Source: Orientallactaga sibirica (Eukaryota > Chordata > Mammalia > Rodentia > Dipodidae). From it: 64,000 nt of DNA. A program made the translations under genes and the position numbers. This document shows positions 45,501 through 58,369 of this stretch, one piece after another; position 1 is the first letter of the stretch, and each line of letters starts with the position of its first letter. Where the stretch lies: assembly GCA_036365145.1 (NCBI GenBank), contig JAEOAD010000001.1, forward strand, positions 100,227,501-100,291,500, given 5' to 3'. Under the pieces are notes generated by a model. The model did not search any database and was not told the DNA's origin. It saw only the letters and a program-made list of their open reading frames with translations.

Positions 45501-46185
45501 ATTCTTTTCCCAGGAATAACTATTTACTTGGATCAGCCTCTTTACTTCTTGCCAGATATTTGATTTTGGCCAGGAGTTTTGACCACCTGCCTTGCTCTGT
45601 CATTTGGAATTAGTGTCCATATGGCGTCTGACTGTCTGGTTTGGGATTCAGCTTGTCTGTACTGTGCTCTAAGTGTCTCTTCCTGTTTTGACCTCTAGCT
45701 CTGATTGCAACCTTGATCACCTTTTTGATCCTACAAGCTTGGGTCATGGTCCCTGGGCCCAATTATCTAGCTCTCTGGACATATGCAGTTAATACTGGTG
45801 TCATCTCTGATGTACAGAGTTCAGCTTCAGCGGCCAGTCTCCTGGCATGTGGAGGCATTGATTTCTCCAGTGATGGTTTCAGCTGATCAGAAAGCATCGG
45901 TCCCACCTCTCTTCCTTTCTGTGTTCAGCATAAGATTCTGTTTCTCATTTCCTACATGCTTCATGAAACAGGGAGATCAAGATGTTTTCCTACATACACT
46001 GTCAGAAGGCCATGAATGCCCACCTGGCATTTTGTACAAATTCATACAGGCTTTGGTGGAGCTGCCTCCAAGGCCTGGGCTGATGCACCTGATCAGTTAC
46101 CATTCCTCCTGACAAAATCTGCTCATCTCATAATAGCTAAGGGGGAAAGAAGATCTGGTATGGTGAGCTGGCAATTATACTTTTT
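45495..46185. other. No gene seen
   Basis: Two overlapping plus-strand frames (45783-46228) lie here. They lack a recognisable domain or splice context. Confidence 0.4.
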
Positions 46186-46189
46186 GTTT

Positions 46190-46312
46190 GTCTGTCTGTT
46201 TGTGACAGGATCTTACTCTGTAGCCTAGGCTGGCCAAAAACTCATAGAAATCCTCCTGTCTCAGCCTACTGAATACAGAGATTTCAAGAATGAATCAGCA
46301 CATCCTACTTAT
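46190..46312 (-). mobile_element. B1-like SINE, diverged
   Basis: The plus strand reads ACAGGATCTTACTCTGTAGC, CTAGGCTGGCCAAAAACTCA and TCCTCCTGTCTCAGCCTACT. Confidence 0.8.
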
Positions 46313-46314
46313 AA

Positions 46315-47080
46315 AGATACACAGATTCACACAATCTATTGCCTCTAATTGATTTACTTGAACTTCTCAATTTTAAAAATGTATCAATGTTATGGGGAAT
46401 TTAGGACATCCCCCGTATCTGCCACAATTCTGATGACATTTTCCTTAACTGCTTTCTCTATAAAGTGATAGGTGTTACTAGCAAGGTGATCTCCCTTGGC
46501 AACTAGTTAGTTAGGCACAGAGACAAAAAAGAGCATAGGTGCCTACCTGTTCCTGGATAGATTAAAAGTGAACTGCAATGTGACTTTATGTGAAGGTTAA
46601 GAATTACTTTTCTCTCTAGGGAATCTTTTTACATTCTTTATCCCCATTGGAAGACTCTCTCTAAGTCTGTGCTCTCCTTCCTGCCTCACCGACCCATCAA
46701 GCTTTCCCAGATACACTTGAATGTGGCAGTGAGGTTTTTGACAAGTGGATGCCTAATTTATATCTCCAAATTTATGAGAAAACCTGATCCAAGTCATTAT
46801 GCAGATTTACCTGCTTAGGACCCTTTCCAGCTTCCCAGCATAGAAAATTCTGTGTTATTTCTTCTCTTTATTCTACTATCTCTTAAACTTTTCATAAGCT
46901 ACCCTTTTGCATGTCTAAACTTGTCAATCATTTGCCAGTCATAACACAAGAATTTGAGAGACACTGGATTAAGGAATTAGTGTCCAGTGTTCTAACCCCT
47001 ATGCTGTGCCTGCCCAAAGCTGAGAAAAATGGTTTCCCTCAGCTACAGTAACAAAGGGAATCCACCACTATTATTATTAA
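46315..47080. other. No gene seen
   Basis: Unique DNA. Confidence 0.45.
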
Positions 47081-47097
47081 TTTTATTTATTTATTTA

Positions 47098-47255
47098 TTT
47101 TTGGCTTTTCAAGATAGGGTTTTGTTCTAGCCCAGGATCATCTGGAACTCAATCTGTAGACTCAGGCTAGTCTCTAACTCATAGAAATCCTCCTACCTTA
47201 GCCTCCTACAGGCTGGGATTAAAGTTATGCACCCCCCCCCACACACACCTGGACA
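47098..47255 (-). mobile_element. B1-like SINE
   Basis: Antisense copy from TTCAAGATAGGGTTTTGTTC to ATTAAAGTTATGCACC, ending in a C/CA-rich string. Confidence 0.88.
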
Positions 47256-47259
47256 TACC

Positions 47260-47263
47260 ATAT

Positions 47264-47302
<39 letters not shown>

Positions 47303-47318
47303 CTTACTTACTTACTTA
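47260..47318. repeat. (TTTA)n/(CTTA)n microsatellite
   Basis: Tetranucleotide runs between two SINEs, most likely grown from the antisense SINE tail that follows. Confidence 0.92.
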
Positions 47319-47512
47319 TTTGAGATAGAGAGGGAAAGAGGCAGAGAAAGAGACAAGAGAATGGGTGTCCCAGGGTCTCCAGCCACTGCAAATGAACTCT
47401 AGACACATGTGCCACCTATGCATCTGGTTTTTATGGGCCCTGGGAAATTGAACCTGGGTTCTTAGGCTTCACTGTCAACTGCCTTAACCACTAAGCAATC
47501 TCTCCAGCTCAT
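47319..47512 (-). mobile_element. B2-like SINE, family I
   Basis: Antisense copy: AGACAAGAGAATGGGTGTCC, CACTGCAAATGAACTCTAGA, and ACTAAGCAATCTCTCCAGCT at the head. Confidence 0.93.
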
Positions 47513-47514
47513 AT

Positions 47515-50500
47515 TGTTTTATTATTGATTGTAACCTAATTTGGGAATTCAAATCCAAGAATTTTATTTGATTTTGTTTTCTAAAAGGGAGAAGCAGGGT
47601 ACATAGCCATCTACTACAGTTATCTCTGCCAAAATCTCATGTTTATCAAAGGTAGATTTGCTCAATAAATAACAACCAATATATTATGGACCTCTCTTTA
47701 AACAGAGTATTAGAGGCATACAATTAGCACAGCAAGTGACATTAGATCCACATAGATGTTTCTTCTGTGTTGCCAAGGAAAGATGGGAAGTAAAAGGATT
47801 GAGAAGTGCTACACCAGGAATTACTCTCTCTGCCTGTGCATATGAGTAGGCACAGTTCATTAGGTGTTTCTGAGCTTAGGGCAATCTTGTGACTGGTTCC
47901 TAAGAATGACTCTGTGATTAAACTTGTAGCATCACCTTTCTTTGTGTAAAAGAAATGCACCATGTGCTCAGTCTGCCTTTATAACAATTATAACTCCCTC
48001 GATCTGCTTCCCCTTGAGTCAGCATGCTCCTCAGTCAGGGCAGATCAGTCTGCAGCTAGAAGCACCCTGTTCCAGATACTGATGAGATAGATCAAAGATA
48101 CATGCATCAGCAAAGACTGTGTTAGATGACTACTAGTTTTCTGCTTCTCTTTTGCATCCAAGATTCCAGAGTAAAAAAAAGTTATTTAATATCACACGAT
48201 TATAATCAGTAATGTAATCATGAGTGCTCCCATTATTTACATGAGGAAGCATGGGTTCAGAGGTGTTATATGACTTAATCCTAACACATGTAGCAAAACC
48301 AGGCCAAACCTTCATTTCAATGATGCATGCTTGTATCTCCAAGCAAAAATCTACATGTTCAAAATCAGGAAGTCCATAAAATGAACTCCTAGAAGATTAA
48401 GAGAGGCAGCCCTGACCAACAGAAAGCAAGAAATGACAGCAGATTCCACTGGTACTTCAAACTCCACAACAGGTATTTCTGCCTCTTCCAGAAAAGATGC
48501 TACTAGAGCTAAAGCCAAGCCTATGTATTGGTTCACAGGATGTTGTCTCAGATCAATCACACAATGTGGAAGTTCTTATTAGGTTGGGTACTTCTGACCA
48601 GGTCGGGGGCTGACCCATGGAGGGAAAAGACAATCTCTTCCACATCAAATGATGAACATATGCAATGCATGGATTGGAAGATGTTGCCCATACTGAAGAA
48701 ACAAACCACTTTTATTCCAAGCTGTGGATAAATTTCTGCACTCAAGCCATTGCGACCCTAAAGACACATGCATAATACACTTTCCAAACATGCACAAATC
48801 ATAATGGAGTATCTGGTATTCTCAAGAATCTTCTTCCTCTTCATCCTATTCCTTCTCTTCTTTTTTCTGTGCCTTCTTTCTTTGATTTTTCTTCTAAAGG
48901 GTTTATTTCCTTCTCCTATAGTGTTTCTAAGCAATTCAAATGTATTGTGTCCCATCACAAAGATTATCAGAGTACAAAACAAAAGAGATTTCTATAAATT
49001 TTTTAAAGGATACTCAAAAAGAGTCTTGGGCATGATTTCATAACATTCAGACCATTTTTGAAGAGAGAATGTGAGAGTAGAAAAGTATACTTAGTAATGT
49101 GCTCTGAGTACTGTGCATCAGACCCTCAGTAGGTGTTTTGTTCCTATCAACATGTGCTTTTCAACAGCCCTATGACACAGCCATCTTCCTATGCTTACTT
49201 ACAATAAAGGATACTGAAGCACTCTTCGCTCCTGTCAGTCTCCAGGATAGCACAGTGCAAAGCAGAACTAAGACTTAAAATGAAGCAATCTCACTCACAG
49301 TGCAATGGTACACACAGAAGGTAAATGGCTATTTGCCAAACAGGGAACGAGGGTTCAAAGGGAGAGTAATATGATTTACCTAAAATCACATTAAATGTGA
49401 AAGAGTCAGGATAAATTCCCAGTTTCCTGAATCTGAGCCAATGTTCATTCTGTAGCATAAAAAAAAAAAAAAAAAAGGAAAAGTAAAAGATATTTCAGCC
49501 ACAAAGTTTGAGGTCTTTGCAGGGGCTGACTCAAACATTCCAGGTATGAGATGGACTGAAAAACATGGATCGATCCCATTGTCATATAATAATATAATGA
49601 TATTCCCTCTTGAAGTCATTATTTGAAAAAATATATTTTTGATTTTTTTAAGAATAGGGATTCAACTGAGAAGTACTTTAACCTAGTATGGTCCAGAAAT
49701 TCCCTGTTCTAGTTGCTCTCATATATTATTACATCCTTAAAATTCCATGAGGTAAAAAACATGGTATAGTTTTATACATAGGCAGGGTGATTAAAGGCCA
49801 CCCTTGACATATTTCAGGCAAGAAATCTTGAAACAGTAGCCAAAACCTGGGTCCAGGCCACTCATGTTCAAGCTGGAAAAAAGATATATATATATATATA
49901 TATTTAGAGGATGTGACTAAGGATACCTCAGAAAGTAAAGTCTATAATCACAAAACTAGATTTGAAAGAAGACCACAGTGAGTCTTATAATTGGATCTAG
50001 ACACTGTGTAGGAAATTGTCCTTAACTTCATCCCATGTCACAGAATGGAGTTATGGAAACAAGGCCAGGTATAGAGCTATTCAGTTTTGAATCTTAAACA
50101 CCTTGACCTTAGTGGAATGCTTTGATAATTTTTACAAATGTCTTACCCTTTAATAATTAATGCCACAGACCTCATAAACTGAAAAGGCTTGACTCCACAC
50201 TAATGAGCGACTTTACTGCCCTTTGTATTATTTTACAGATTTATGAAAGTGATTTTTTAAATAACATTAGTGTTCTTAAAATATAATGTAGATTCTGAGC
50301 TTGGTCCTCCATGTTACCTTTTGCAGACTGGATAGAGAGGGTGACATGCCACACATTCACCGTCATGTCAAACATTTCAAAAAATGGTGTCACACTAATT
50401 TAGACAGAAATGAAACTCAAAAAAAAAAAAAAATCCTGATATGGAGGGCATATTGCATAGAAATGGGGCAGCATGACTAACAAACTGTGCCAGCTGTTGA

Positions 50501-50570
50501 CACAAAAACTCTTTCAATGTGTAATTTGATTCTTGGAAGATACTTTCTCTCAAACCATCTGATAATCCTT
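47515..50570. other. No gene seen; several weak MIR-like pieces
   Basis: Antisense MIR-like wording occurs at about 48215-48320 (ATTATTTACATGAGGAAGCA), 49140-49450 (CCTAAAATCACATTAAATG, AGGATAAATTCCCAGTTTCC) and 49710-49870 (CAAAACCTGGGTCCAGG). A short (TA)n run lies at 49882-49904 and poly-A runs near 49460 and 50418. No exon is recognised. Confidence 0.4.
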
Positions 50571-50572
50571 TA

Positions 50573-50653
50573 TATTTTCTTCTTTCTCTTTCTCCTTCTT
50601 CTTCTTCTTTTTCTCCTCCTCCTCCTCCTCCTCCTCCTTCTTCTTCTTTTTTA
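50573..50653. repeat. Polypyrimidine tract, (TTC)n(TCC)n(TTC)n
   Basis: About 80 bases of almost only C and T on the plus strand. TTC units flank a central TCC run, giving a near mirror arrangement. Confidence 0.93.
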
Positions 50654-50661
50654 TAGTTTTG

Positions 50662-50802
50662 GTTTTTCAAAGTAGTTTCTCACTCTAGCTCAGGCTGACC
50701 TGGAATTCATTCTGTAGTCTCAGGGTGGCCTCAAACTCATGACGATCCTCCTACCTCTGCCTCCCAAGTGCTGGGATTAAAGGCGTGCATCACCACACCT
50801 GG
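50662..50802 (-). mobile_element. B1-like SINE
   Basis: Antisense copy from GTTTCTCACTCTAGCTCAGG to GGCGTGCATCACCACACCTG. One of the least diverged B1-like copies here. Confidence 0.95.
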
Positions 50803-50804
50803 CA

Positions 50805-52120
50805 ATTAGATCTTCAAGATAAAATGAAATAGAACCCCATCTAGGGCAAAGTGACATAAAGCTTCCAGTTTGGAAAGGAGGGGATCTATTGGGAAAATCT
50901 CTGGAAACATGGTTGTGCCACTGCTTACCACACCTATGCACGTATTCCAAGCAAGAAGGATGTTTTTAGGTTTGTTATATGATTTTAATATGAACAAACT
51001 ACCTAAACAACTACCAAAACAACCCTAATGATTTTAAATGATACTGTTATTGCAATAATAAAAGTCTATCTACCTATTGAGTGAGTATGCTGTGATTTTC
51101 ATTTAACTTACTAGACTCAACCCTTATTGATGTTCCCCATCTCCAGTACTAAATCAGCATGCATGTTAATGGCTTGAGGTGACCTGTCAAAGTACCTGCA
51201 AGTCTGATTGTACATCACACTGATTTTTCTCTCTCAAACTAGCATTCATATTAGTCCCATTTCCATACCAATTCCTTCTCCAAGATCCCGTCATGGAAGA
51301 TTAATGAAAAGGCAAATATCAGAGGAAATTAAACAACTTAAAACAATCACCTGTTCTTTCATTTATTGATTTATCCAAATTTTCAAACCATTGACAAGGG
51401 CTTAGTATAGTCACAAGAGGGAGGTCGGGCTATTAGATGATAGTTTGGTGGAAAAGTGTTTAAAAAGACACCAGTAAGCCAGACTGACTAACACAAAACA
51501 ATTCCTCAATTTCAATAAATATTTATGTCAAATGGTCATTTGTGGGTACAGAAACATCTCTGTGGTATTTATGCCTTACTGGAATGGTTTACAGTTGCCT
51601 CATTTGCTGAGCACCTGATACTCTGAAGTCCACCTCACCCAGGGACATAGTCTCAGTTATTGCTGTAAGAAATATAATTAAACTTAATTCAACTATACTT
51701 GTTTGCTTTATGTTCAAAGAGATAGCCAACTTATATCCTCCACCAGATGGTGGGCTTAATGGGAATCATGCTAACATAAATTCCTTGATATCTACATCAA
51801 TATATGCCTAGATAAAAATCCAACATGAAAAATAATTAATGAACCTAATTATAAAAATAGCAAAGTAAGATCGTCAAGAAAACTATGAAGAAAGTAATCT
51901 AAATTATTTCTGGCTTTACTCAGAGCCTCCAGCTCATCCTTCAGACTAACCTCATCAGATTTATTGATTTGAGTTTTCTAGGCTAACAGGTGCAAAGGTA
52001 GAATTATATTGCTACCTTGAGATACTCAAACTGATGTAGTGATAGACAGATTTCAGTCTACTGAAAAATAAGTAAACCAAAGAAACATCAGAAAGCATTT
52101 TTTATACTTTCATAAGCACA
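50805..52120. other. No gene seen
   Basis: Unique AT-rich DNA. Confidence 0.45.
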
Positions 52121-52133
52121 TTTAAAAGTGATC

Positions 52134-52390
52134 TAGGGCTGGAGAGATGGCTTAGTGGTTAAGGCTCCTGCCTGCTAAGGGCAAGAACGTCAGTTCCAAT
52201 CTCCAGGTCCCACATTTAGCCAGATGCAAAGTGACGTGAGTGTGCAATGCCACACTTTCCCACAAGGGGTCGCACACATCCGGATTTCTTTCACAGAGGC
52301 TGAGAGGCTGCTGATGCGCCCATTTTCTATCTGTCTTCCTCTCCCTCTCTTTCTGTCTCTCTTTGTGTCTCTCTCAAAAAAAAAAAAAAA
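52134..52390 (+). mobile_element. B2-like SINE, family II, with target duplication
   Basis: The head GGGCTGGAGAGATGGCTTAG is followed by a single AGTTCCAATCTCCAGGTCCC, GCCAGATGCAAAGTGACG, a CTCTCTTTCTGTCTC linker and a pure A tail. AAAGTGATC at 52125-52133 and 52393-52401 is the target duplication. Confidence 0.95.
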
Positions 52391-52404
52391 TTAAAGTGAT
52401 CCAA

Positions 52405-53155
52405 TTTCCCTTTGCTATTTCCCATAGAATGTTACTGAATAACATGGGTGGACAAAAGAAATAGAAGAAAAATGTATCATGTATATGTTAAATTTATACA
52501 ATTTTGCAAGCCTACTAATGAAATTGAAACAACATTGTACTTTAAGGTGTAGTACTGTTCCACCTAAAGTCACCTCTCACCCCCATGGCAGTACATGCAC
52601 CCCAGCTGGAAAGCACTAAGACTTGTGATTTTCTAAATTCTGAGACATTCTCACTACTCAGTATGAACCCAGACCAATGGTCTCAGGAAGAATGACTGCG
52701 GACACACATAGCGAAGAGCCCAACATAGCACATGCTGTTCTTTCCAAACCTCCACTCTTTCTTTCATCTGATAGGACTTCTAATGCTTGTTGTACAAGAT
52801 GGCCCAAACCTTAGATGTGACCATTATTAACATAAAGCAGCTAAATGTTAATACAAATGTAAAATTGATTTAATGAAAAAATTGAAATGTTCCATGTCAA
52901 TTAAAGGAAGGAGCTTCACATGGACAATAATCAGACAGCCATGTCACCTAACATTGAAAGAACTTTTAACAAGTGAAGTTGATTCCCTTTGGTCACTGTT
53001 TCTTGGAAATACATTGTCAGTGAGAACACGTATAAAATGTGACAAAGATACGGAGTGATTCTAATGCTTACCACGTACGTAATAAACAGTTGGAAAAGGT
53101 TAATGAGCTGTTAATAATGTGACACTTTGGAACTTTTACGAAGTAAGCCAATACT
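52405..53155. other. No gene seen
   Basis: Unique DNA. Confidence 0.45.
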
Positions 53156-53157
53156 CA

Positions 53158-53199
<42 letters not shown>
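53158..53199. repeat. (CA)n microsatellite
   Basis: A pure CA run of about 40 bases. Confidence 0.97.
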
Positions 53200-53202
<3 letters not shown>

Positions 53203-54425
53203 TACATGCAGTATTATGCTATGCCTTACTGTATAAAGTTGAATCATGATATAGCACACCATCCCTACATGTTGCCAGGCAAGGGAGCCTATGCATGTTC
53301 TCCTGCCTCTGGCATCTGTTCCCAACAGGCCAAAGAAAGCTCCACAAAGCCCACATGCCATGTGAGGCAGCTGTAGCTCGTCTTCCTCTAGAGGAACAGG
53401 AAAGATAAAGAAATGGATTCAGAACACCACTCCTAGCACCAGAGGAAAAGATGTGCAGCTTCTAATTACCATACATTTGCAACTCTAATGTGGGAGCCAT
53501 GGAAATCAGTACTCTTCTCAGCAAAGACATTCCATTTTAAAGACTGGTCAGGTTCAGTGAGTGCATGATACCTGTCACCCTGAAGACTCCTCTAGTCTTC
53601 TTCTAATGAGACAATAAATCTAAGTATGAATGCATGAGAGCTCCTGAACTTATCCTCGGTCATAGGGTTAGAGGAGGGAAGAGAAGACCTACCCCGTCCA
53701 TGCATGTGAGCAGGACGTTGTAGTCACATTGGACGCTTACTCATTTTGGGGTATCTGGCTTTTAGAAAGCTAGCATGGAAAGTAATATTCCCTTTGAAAA
53801 AGAAAACAAAAAGTCAGATTTGATTCAGAATCAAATTGTCAACAACAAATAAGTTAAATTCTGATTTCCTTACTCAGTTAGGTTGTCATTTTGTCACTTT
53901 CTTCAAAAAGTTTTATATGTGCATCTAGTATATAGATGCCTATATTTATATGTAACAGTTTTCATAAAACCAGACAAGGAAGTCTAAAGGATATTGAGAA
54001 GTTTTTAACAAGACTTGGATAAAATCTGATTTTCTCCTTTCGATCTGTATGTAAGTATTGAAAGGCAAGCTGTGTGTGGAGGAGCAGCAGCACCAGGTAC
54101 AGAGGAGAGGCATCACATGCACAACACAGTAAACTACTCTCGAGTAATTTGTCATCTCCACATCTACCCTATACTATCATTGACAGTTGTCACTGTTGCT
54201 CTCCAAGCTGTAACCCCAATAACCCTTGCTACCTAGAAACAACCAGGGTGGCAGTTATTTAAACCACTTTCTAATTAATATTCCTGATTATCCAAAGATA
54301 TAGAATTCTCACTGTTTTAATAGATGGAACTAGGTGAAAGATTTAATGGGTGAATGATAATTTACAGATTAAATGACTTATCAGTTCCCTGCTTCTTGTT
54401 TTATTTGAAAACTTGTCCTTTAAAG
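53200..54425. other. No gene seen
   Basis: Unique DNA; short frames only. Confidence 0.45.
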
Positions 54426-54442
54426 TCATTAACTTGATTTTT

Positions 54443-54445
54443 TTT

Positions 54446-54481
<36 letters not shown>

Positions 54482-54697
54482 CAGAGCGAGAGAGGAAGAG
54501 GCAAAGAGAGAATGGGTGCTCCAGGACCATTTCAGCTGCTGTGAATGAACTCCAGACACGTGTGCCCCCTTGTGGGCAAGTGCAGCATTGCATGTTTGCG
54601 TCACTTGTGTCTGGCTAAACGTGGGACCTGGAGAATCAAACCGAGTTCTTAGACTTGGCAAGCAGGCACCTTAACCGCTAAGCCATCTCTCCAGCGC
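54443..54697 (-). mobile_element. B2-like SINE, family II, with target duplication
   Basis: Antisense copy: T-run, (GA)n linker, CCCCCTTGTGGGCAAGTGCA, GTCTGGCTAAACGTGGGACC, and CTAAGCCATCTCTCCAGCGC at the head. CATTAACTTGATTTTT at 54427-54442 and 54698-54713 is the target duplication (its T end merges with the tail). Confidence 0.95.
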
Positions 54698-54713
54698 CAT
54701 TAACTTGATTTTT

Positions 54714-55276
54714 AAGCAGAAAGGTTTTAATTCAACAGGATTCAAAGTAAAGCTCTAATAGTGATGGATATAGCATGAGAACTCTAATAAGTATGGTGAG
54801 CAATGAATATACAGTCTCAAGTACCTGGAAGGAAGGCCTTTAAGCTTCATTTGTTTTCTTAATCTAGTGTTCAGAACCACTATGAAGTCACATCTCATAT
54901 AATGAAGGTTAAATGGTGGGAGAAATCCTGTGGATGTTCTTGTGACATAAACATCCATACTAAATGGCTCATCATGATTTGGCATGATGCAAATATGTAT
55001 ATTTGTACCAGGGAAATGCATCAAGTGCACACTATCATGTTTAAATGTTCATGAATATTATTATTGAAAATCTAGCTTTAAGCACAACTTAATATCACAT
55101 GCTTTTCTGGGAAGGTTTCTAGCAATTAAGTTGCAATTGCAAACGTTGTGAAAATGACTTCTTGGCATAATAAAGGCTAAGGAGAGTAACAGTCTCAATC
55201 TCTTCACTGTTGCCAGTTTGCATCTATGGTCACCTCTGGTTTCCAGCGTCTGTCACCTGCTTTCTGACAGTCTGGG
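54714..55276. other. No gene seen
   Basis: Unique DNA. Confidence 0.45.
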
Positions 55277-55286
55277 ACTTTTCAAT

Positions 55287-55446
55287 TTTTTTGTTTGTTT
55301 GTTTGTTTTTTGAGGTAGGGTCTCACTCTAGCCCAAGGTGGCCTGGAATTCACTCTGTAGTCTCTGGGTGGCCTTGAACTCACAGCGATCCTCTTACCTC
55401 TGCCTCCCAAGTGCTGGGCTTAAAGGCATGCGCCACCACACCTGGC
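55287..55446 (-). mobile_element. B1-like SINE with (TTTG)n tail
   Basis: Antisense copy from TTGAGGTAGGGTCTCACTC to GGCATGCGCCACCACACCTG. ACTTTTCA at 55277-55284 and 55447-55454 fits a target duplication. Confidence 0.95.
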
Positions 55447-55454
55447 ACTTTTCA

Positions 55455-56015
55455 CATTTTTAAATCATCTTGATCTTTTACCATTATTTTGGAGGCAAGT
55501 TAACATCTGAGTTTACTTTAAACCGGAAAGGACTTCCTTTGATCCAAACATGAAGAATTTCATGGGAACTATGAAACTTCTATGATAAGGGCACAATTTG
55601 CCGAATTTAACAAACAGTATAGGAAGCCCCAACCAGGTGGTGGCACACCCCTGGATTAGCTTCCCGCTTGGTCAGAGTGGGTTCAGAGCAACATTCTGCC
55701 TTACCATACATGTGGCCCTGAAGTGAAGTCCCAGTTGAGCCTACTTAGGTGTGTCCTACAAGTCAGGGGGATGACACAAGCATTCCTAGCACTGCCGTCA
55801 GCACTGTACTAGCAAGATGCAGGGACAGACTCTTCTCTGAATCACATGGGCCACTGGCTTCTCACAGCAATCTGCTCTTTACCCGCAAGGCCACGGTCTG
55901 CAGATGAGCTTGTGCCCTTTGTTTTCCAGTGAGGGATTCAGCCTGGGTTCCCTGCAGTAGACAGTGTGTAGTCTCAGTCTCAAGTGAATGGGCACCTTGG
56001 CCTGACTTTCATTGA
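55455..56015. other. No gene seen
   Basis: Base-balanced unique DNA without a recognised exon. Confidence 0.4.

Positions 56016-56020
<5 letters not shown>

Positions 56021-56066
<46 letters not shown>
56021..56066. repeat. (TG)n microsatellite
   Basis: A pure TG run preceding an antisense B1-like part. Confidence 0.97.
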
Positions 56067-56068
<2 letters not shown>

Positions 56069-56095
56069 GTGTTGTCTGTTTTTGCATTGTACTGT

Positions 56096-56220
56096 GTTTT
56101 GAGACATGGTCTTACTTTCTGCCCAGGCTGTCCATGAACTCACTATGTAGACTAGGCTGGCCTCAAACTTGGGTCAATACCTGAGTCATACTGAGGCATA
56201 CTGTCCTACTGTCTGGCTTA
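56096..56220 (-). mobile_element. B1/B4-like SINE, antisense
   Basis: GTTTTGAGACATGGTCTTAC, TGCCCAGGCTGTCCATGAAC and ACTAGGCTGGCCTCAAAC are antisense B1 wording. The adjoining TG run suggests a B4-type element. Confidence 0.75.
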
Positions 56221-56444
56221 GGGGAAACCTTGGATGGAAGAAGCAAAAATAAATTAAAATAATTTAAGAAAAATTAAAAAAATATATTGTTGAATTATCC
56301 TGTGTACACTTCCATGCCCAAATCATTATCTAAAGCAAGGATTGTTGTTACTCCTTTATAATCAATAATGTTAACAACTAGTTAGTAAGAAATTAGGTTT
56401 GAAATCAGTCAGTTTGGCACTAAACACCTGATTGAATTTTGAAA

Positions 56445-56815
56445 AATTTATTTTATTTGCACGCGTGTCCACGATGTATGTGCATGTGTGCACTCACGTG
56501 TGTCAGTGAGCGTGAGCACACATGCCATGGTACCTTTGTGAAGGTCAGAGGACAACTTAGAGGTGTCTGCACTCGGACACTTTTGAGAAAGGGTCTCTTC
56601 CTGCAGTACAAAGATATTGTGCAAACTGTCAGACTAGCTGGCCTGCAGGTTTTGATTCTCCAGACTCCACCTTCCCCTTGTCTTAGGCACTGTGGTATCA
56701 CAGATACACGTCATATTTTGCTTCGTGCTTTTCTAGGGTGCTGTGTAATTTAATCCAAACCATGAGGCTTTGTAAACAAGTGCTGTTAACAACTGAGCCA
56801 TCTCCCCTACCCTGG
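56445..56815 (-). mobile_element. B4-like composite SINE, antisense
   Basis: A GT-rich start, TGAAGGTCAGAGGACAACTT, TTGAGAAAGGGTCTCTTCC, GACTAGCTGGCCTGCAGG and AACTGAGCCATCTCCCCTAC appear in the order of an antisense B4 element. Overlapping frames of 104 codons (+) and 82 codons (-) are by-products. Confidence 0.78.
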
Positions 56816-56819
56816 ATTA

Positions 56820-57655
56820 TTTTCCAGTATATCTCAAATCACAATAAAAACATGCTTTGATAACATAGATAAAGGCAGATAGATAGTATTTTGGCCATCA
56901 AAGTCCATCAATCTAAGTTTTTTCTTCATTTACTTTTTAGCTATTAAATATTTCTTTTTTGATAATTTTTTCCCCTAAAGATGGTCTTCTATAATCAATG
57001 AATTAGTAAAGCAGGGCATAATAGCATTATCTAATTCTACTTCCAGGTAGACACAAGTAATAGCAGATCTTCAGTTTTACAAGAATGTTTAGATAAAATA
57101 AAATGTTCATAAATTTAAATATATATGAAGACAAAACTAGATAAGAATACTGTGAAGACTGTAACAAAAGATTTTGGATTTGAGACATGAGAAATCAAGG
57201 ATCTACTATGCTAGCAAACCAATTCTAAATCTGGTCATATACTTAGTATTTGAAATGGACAGAGTTCTTTGATTTTCCATTCAAATAATATTGAAACATT
57301 CTGTGGTGGGAATATTCATATTTTATACACAGTTTTATACATACAGTGAAAATACTGGAGTAGTCAGAAGGCAGAGGAATATATTTGATCACCACGTAAA
57401 AGCTTAGGTAATTAATTGGATGTCCCCTACCCTCCATATGAAATGTACAATGAGCTTCTTTAGAGTTAAGAAGTTTCTAAAATATAGAGCAGCATAATGG
57501 TAACAGAGGCATGCACTGAAGAAATATGATTTCTTCTTAAAAAATAATAGCAATAGAGTGTGAAAGTCATGGTAATGAGAAAAATGTAGCTAACATTTAT
57601 AAATTCATATCATGTAAATGGCTGAAGATAAACTATAATATATCAAGGATATTTA
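56820..57655. other. No gene seen
   Basis: AT-rich unique DNA. Confidence 0.45.
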
Positions 57656-57670
57656 TGTACCTCTTTAATA

Positions 57671-57885
57671 TTACTTTTTAATTTCTTTTATTTATTTGCA
57701 AGGGGGTAGAAAGAGAGAGAGAATGAGAATGGACACACCAGGGCCTCTAGCTATCGCAAATGAACTCCAGGTGCATGCACCACTTTATGCATCTGGCTTT
57801 ATGTGGGTACGGGAGAATCGAATTCAGGTCATCTGCTTTTATAGGCAAGCACCTTAACCATTGAGGAATCTCTCCAGCTCTTGGT
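57671..57885 (-). mobile_element. B2-like SINE, family I, with exact target duplication
   Basis: Antisense copy ending GAGGAATCTCTCCAGCTC. TACCTCTTTAATA at 57658-57670 and 57886-57898 is a perfect 13-base target duplication. Confidence 0.95.
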
Positions 57886-58154
57886 TACCTCTTTAATAAA
57901 TAGTAAGATAATGTTATAAAATGTACAAATTACCTAACATCTTTAATTCATAATCCAACGAGATACCCAGTTCTTTTACCTGTCATCCAGTCCTCCAGCT
58001 CCCCTTCATTTACAGTGCTGCACTATCATTAATCCCCCCCTGGGGAAATAACCCTACAACTACATTTCATCATCTACATGCAACTTCTGTTTTCTTTAAT
58101 AAACTAAATCTATTCACTTCCAACATAATATTTGTAATATATAGTGTAATTACA

Positions 58155-58155
<1 letters not shown>

Positions 58156-58201
<46 letters not shown>

Positions 58202-58216
58202 GTATGTATATATATT
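58156..58216. repeat. (CA)n(TA)n microsatellite
   Basis: A CA run passes into a TATG/TATA run just before a B1-like SINE. Confidence 0.95.
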
Positions 58217-58218
58217 TG

Positions 58219-58365
58219 ATTTTTTCGAGGTAGGGCCTCACTCTAGCCCAGGCTGACCTAGAACTCATTATGTAGTCTCAGGGTGGCCTCAAACTCACGG
58301 CAATCCTCCTACCTCTGCCTCCTGAGTGCTGGAATTAAAGGTGTGTGCCACCATGCGTAGCATGA
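58219..58365 (-). mobile_element. B1-like SINE
   Basis: Antisense copy from TCGAGGTAGGGCCTCACTC to GTGTGTGCCACCATGCGTAG. Confidence 0.94.
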
Positions 58366-58369
58366 TTAC

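Noticed and set aside
48768..49043. 91-codon frame with an apparent membrane segment
   Set aside because: The Phe/Leu-rich part comes from a TTC/CTT-rich stretch; the opposite strand is open as well, as expected of low-complexity DNA.
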